Source: Muribaculaceae bacterium (GTDB lineage Bacteria; Pseudomonadota; Alphaproteobacteria; Rs-D84). Taken from it: a DNA stretch of 5,024 nt. This document shows, piece by piece, positions 4,334 to 5,024 of this stretch. The notes under the pieces are model-generated. The model saw only the letters and a program-made list of their open reading frames with translations. It was not told where the DNA came from and ran no database searches. Each line of letters opens with the position of its first letter. Within the stretch, counting starts at the first letter, position 1. The translations under genes and the position numbers were made by a program. The stretch covers positions 1 to 5,024 of the forward strand of contig JAMPEH010000199.1 of assembly GCA_023665245.1 (NCBI GenBank). Reading direction: 5' to 3'.

Positions 4334-4597
4334 ATGACAATCAAGGACTATTTGGACGATTTGCAAAAACTGGACGACAAATTCAAGTGTTCCGACGGCA
4401 AAAATTATTCCGAAACAATGGCGGAATGTACGAGCGTTTGGGACAATGACGCATGCCGCGGTTACTTAATGACGGCGGCTAAACGCTTGAAAATGTCACG
4501 AGAAAAAATCGTTGCGTTGCTGAGCGCTATTGACTTAGCGTTCAGCGACTTAACGCAAGACGAAGCCGCCAAAATTTACTATGATTATAAATTTTGA
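4334..4597 (+). CDS. small acidic hypothetical protein (87 aa)
   Basis: I do not recognise it. The product is short, largely helical and acidic overall (MTIKDYLDDLQKLDDKF at the start; AIDLAFSDLTQDEAAKIYYDY near the end). It has two cysteines and a basic helix MTAAKRLKMSREKI in the middle. No transmembrane segment or signal peptide is visible. I chose ATG at 4334 because AGGTGA (4323-4328) is ideally placed before it. A GTG three codons earlier (4325) is in frame, but it lies inside that site and has only a weak AAAGG upstream. The next gene begins 11 nt after its stop, so the two are in one operon. Confidence 0.75.
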   Translation: MTIKDYLDDLQKLDDKFKCSDGKNYSETMAECTSVWDNDACRGYLMTAAKRLKMSREKIVALLSAIDLAFSDLTQDEAAKIYYDYKF

Positions 4598-4608
4598 GGT
4601 GCGCGGCA

Positions 4609-5004
4609 ATGTTTAACTGTGATTTATATCAAGCGTATTTAGACGACGAAACGGACGAAATTCCCTATCCGTGCGAAAATTGCGCCGCTTGGGTAGAAAA
4701 AACCGACACTTGTTTATACGAAGAGGAAAACATAATTAACGAAGCCAAAGCAGTGTACGAAGCGGTAAAAGCCGTAAATCCTATTAAAACAACGGCAAAG
4801 CCCGGTTGCGATATACAAGCAATGGTTCAGAAGGAATTTCCCGACTTATACAAACGGATATATGCTCTTCCGCTCCTCGATTGGAACGACTTGGACGGCG
4901 TTCTCGATTACCTATACGGTAGCTGTAAACTTTTTCCGAATCAGAGCGCGGAGCTTAAATCGCTTATAACCTTCATCGAAGCGCATTGTGAGGTGAGGAA
5001 ATGA
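4609..5004 (+). CDS. hypothetical protein with N-terminal cysteine cluster (131 aa)
   Basis: I do not recognise the family. Near the N-terminus are CDLYQ, then PCENCAAW and TDTCLYEEE, giving C-x2-C plus two flanking cysteines within about 35 residues. This spacing could bind zinc or form a small disulfide knot. The rest is mixed helical (IINEAKAVYEAVKAV; KEFPDLYKRIYALPLLDW; LDGVLDYLYG) and acidic. No membrane span is visible. ATG at 4609 is preferred because GAGGTG (4596-4601), overlapping the previous stop codon, is correctly spaced. An in-frame TTG at 4594 would add five residues but lacks a site. The stop TGA overlaps the next ATG (ATGA at 5001-5004), so translation is coupled. Confidence 0.78.
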   Translation: MFNCDLYQAYLDDETDEIPYPCENCAAWVEKTDTCLYEEENIINEAKAVYEAVKAVNPIKTTAKPGCDIQAMVQKEFPDLYKRIYALPLLDWNDLDGVLDYLYGSCKLFPNQSAELKSLITFIEAHCEVRK

Positions 5005-5024
5005 TAAAGGTCAGATTACACGGA
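5001..5024 (+). CDS. start of next gene, truncated by window (MIKVRLHG...)
   Basis: ATG at 5001 overlaps the previous stop as ATGA and has AGGTGAGGA (4991-4999) directly upstream. Only eight codons are present, MIKVRLHG. This beginning resembles small phage-borne proteins of the DUF3970 type, which start MI[KR]VRL.G, but eight residues cannot establish it. Confidence 0.6.

Larger units (their letters stand above)
22..5024. mobile_element. left part of an integrated tRNA-targeted element (inovirus-like or satellite-like, class uncertain)
   Basis: Seen directly: a tRNA 3' end, a tyrosine recombinase pointing at it, an XRE repressor, a divergent promoter/operator region and a rightward operon starting with a Zot-like ATPase. 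This is the layout of a temperate phage or integrative element. Zot-family ATPases are hallmark genes of filamentous phages, which favours an inovirus-like prophage. No major coat, replication initiator, relaxase, portal or terminase gene is visible. The right end lies beyond the window. Confidence 0.75.

Noticed and set aside
1..5024. CRISPR array, rRNA or insertion sequence
   Set aside because: No regularly spaced repeats, rRNA motifs or transposase with terminal repeats were seen.

Overview
The window opens with the 3' end of a tRNA-Gln(CTG) gene and continues into what reads as the left end of a small integrated mobile element. An integrase gene points at the tRNA 3' end, which is the classic arrangement for an element inserted at a tRNA. 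Shine-Dalgarno sites of the AAAGGAG, GAGGGG and AGGTGA type, an XRE/cI-like repressor and an integrase with a low-GC Gram-positive style N-terminus suggest a Bacillota (Clostridia-like) host. This is inference; the species cannot be named from the sequence.

Layout: (1) 1-52, tRNA-Gln 3' end and probable attachment site. (2) 53-150, spacer with a 12-bp tandem repeat that may bind the integrase arm domain. (3) 151-1436, minus strand, a tyrosine recombinase whose N-terminal part lies in a second frame, joined at a run of eight A residues (-1 frameshift, phase-variable tract or sequencing error). (4) 1534-1992, minus strand, a single-pass membrane protein. (5) 2012-2362, minus strand, an XRE repressor with a GTG start that looks leaderless. 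(6) 2363-2633, a divergent control region with two opposed promoters, three TCRCC-N5-GGTGA operator-like sites about three helical turns apart, a leader hairpin and an inverted repeat ending on the start codon of the next gene. (7) 2634-4161, plus strand, a Zot-like P-loop ATPase overlapping a coiled-coil protein gene. (8) 4162-4333, a hairpin-rich gap. (9) 4334-5024, two small genes of unknown function and the first codons of a third.

The logic is that of a temperate element. The repressor, membrane protein and integrase are on the minus strand. A rightward early operon is switched off by the repressor and begins with a Zot-family ATPase. Zot proteins are the assembly/export ATPases of filamentous (inovirus) phages, so an inovirus-like or satellite element is the leading idea. 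The ATPase here lacks the transmembrane segment usual for Zot, and no coat, replication-initiator or relaxase gene is visible, so the element class is open. Several genes have their ribosome binding site inside an inverted repeat, which suggests RNA-level control.
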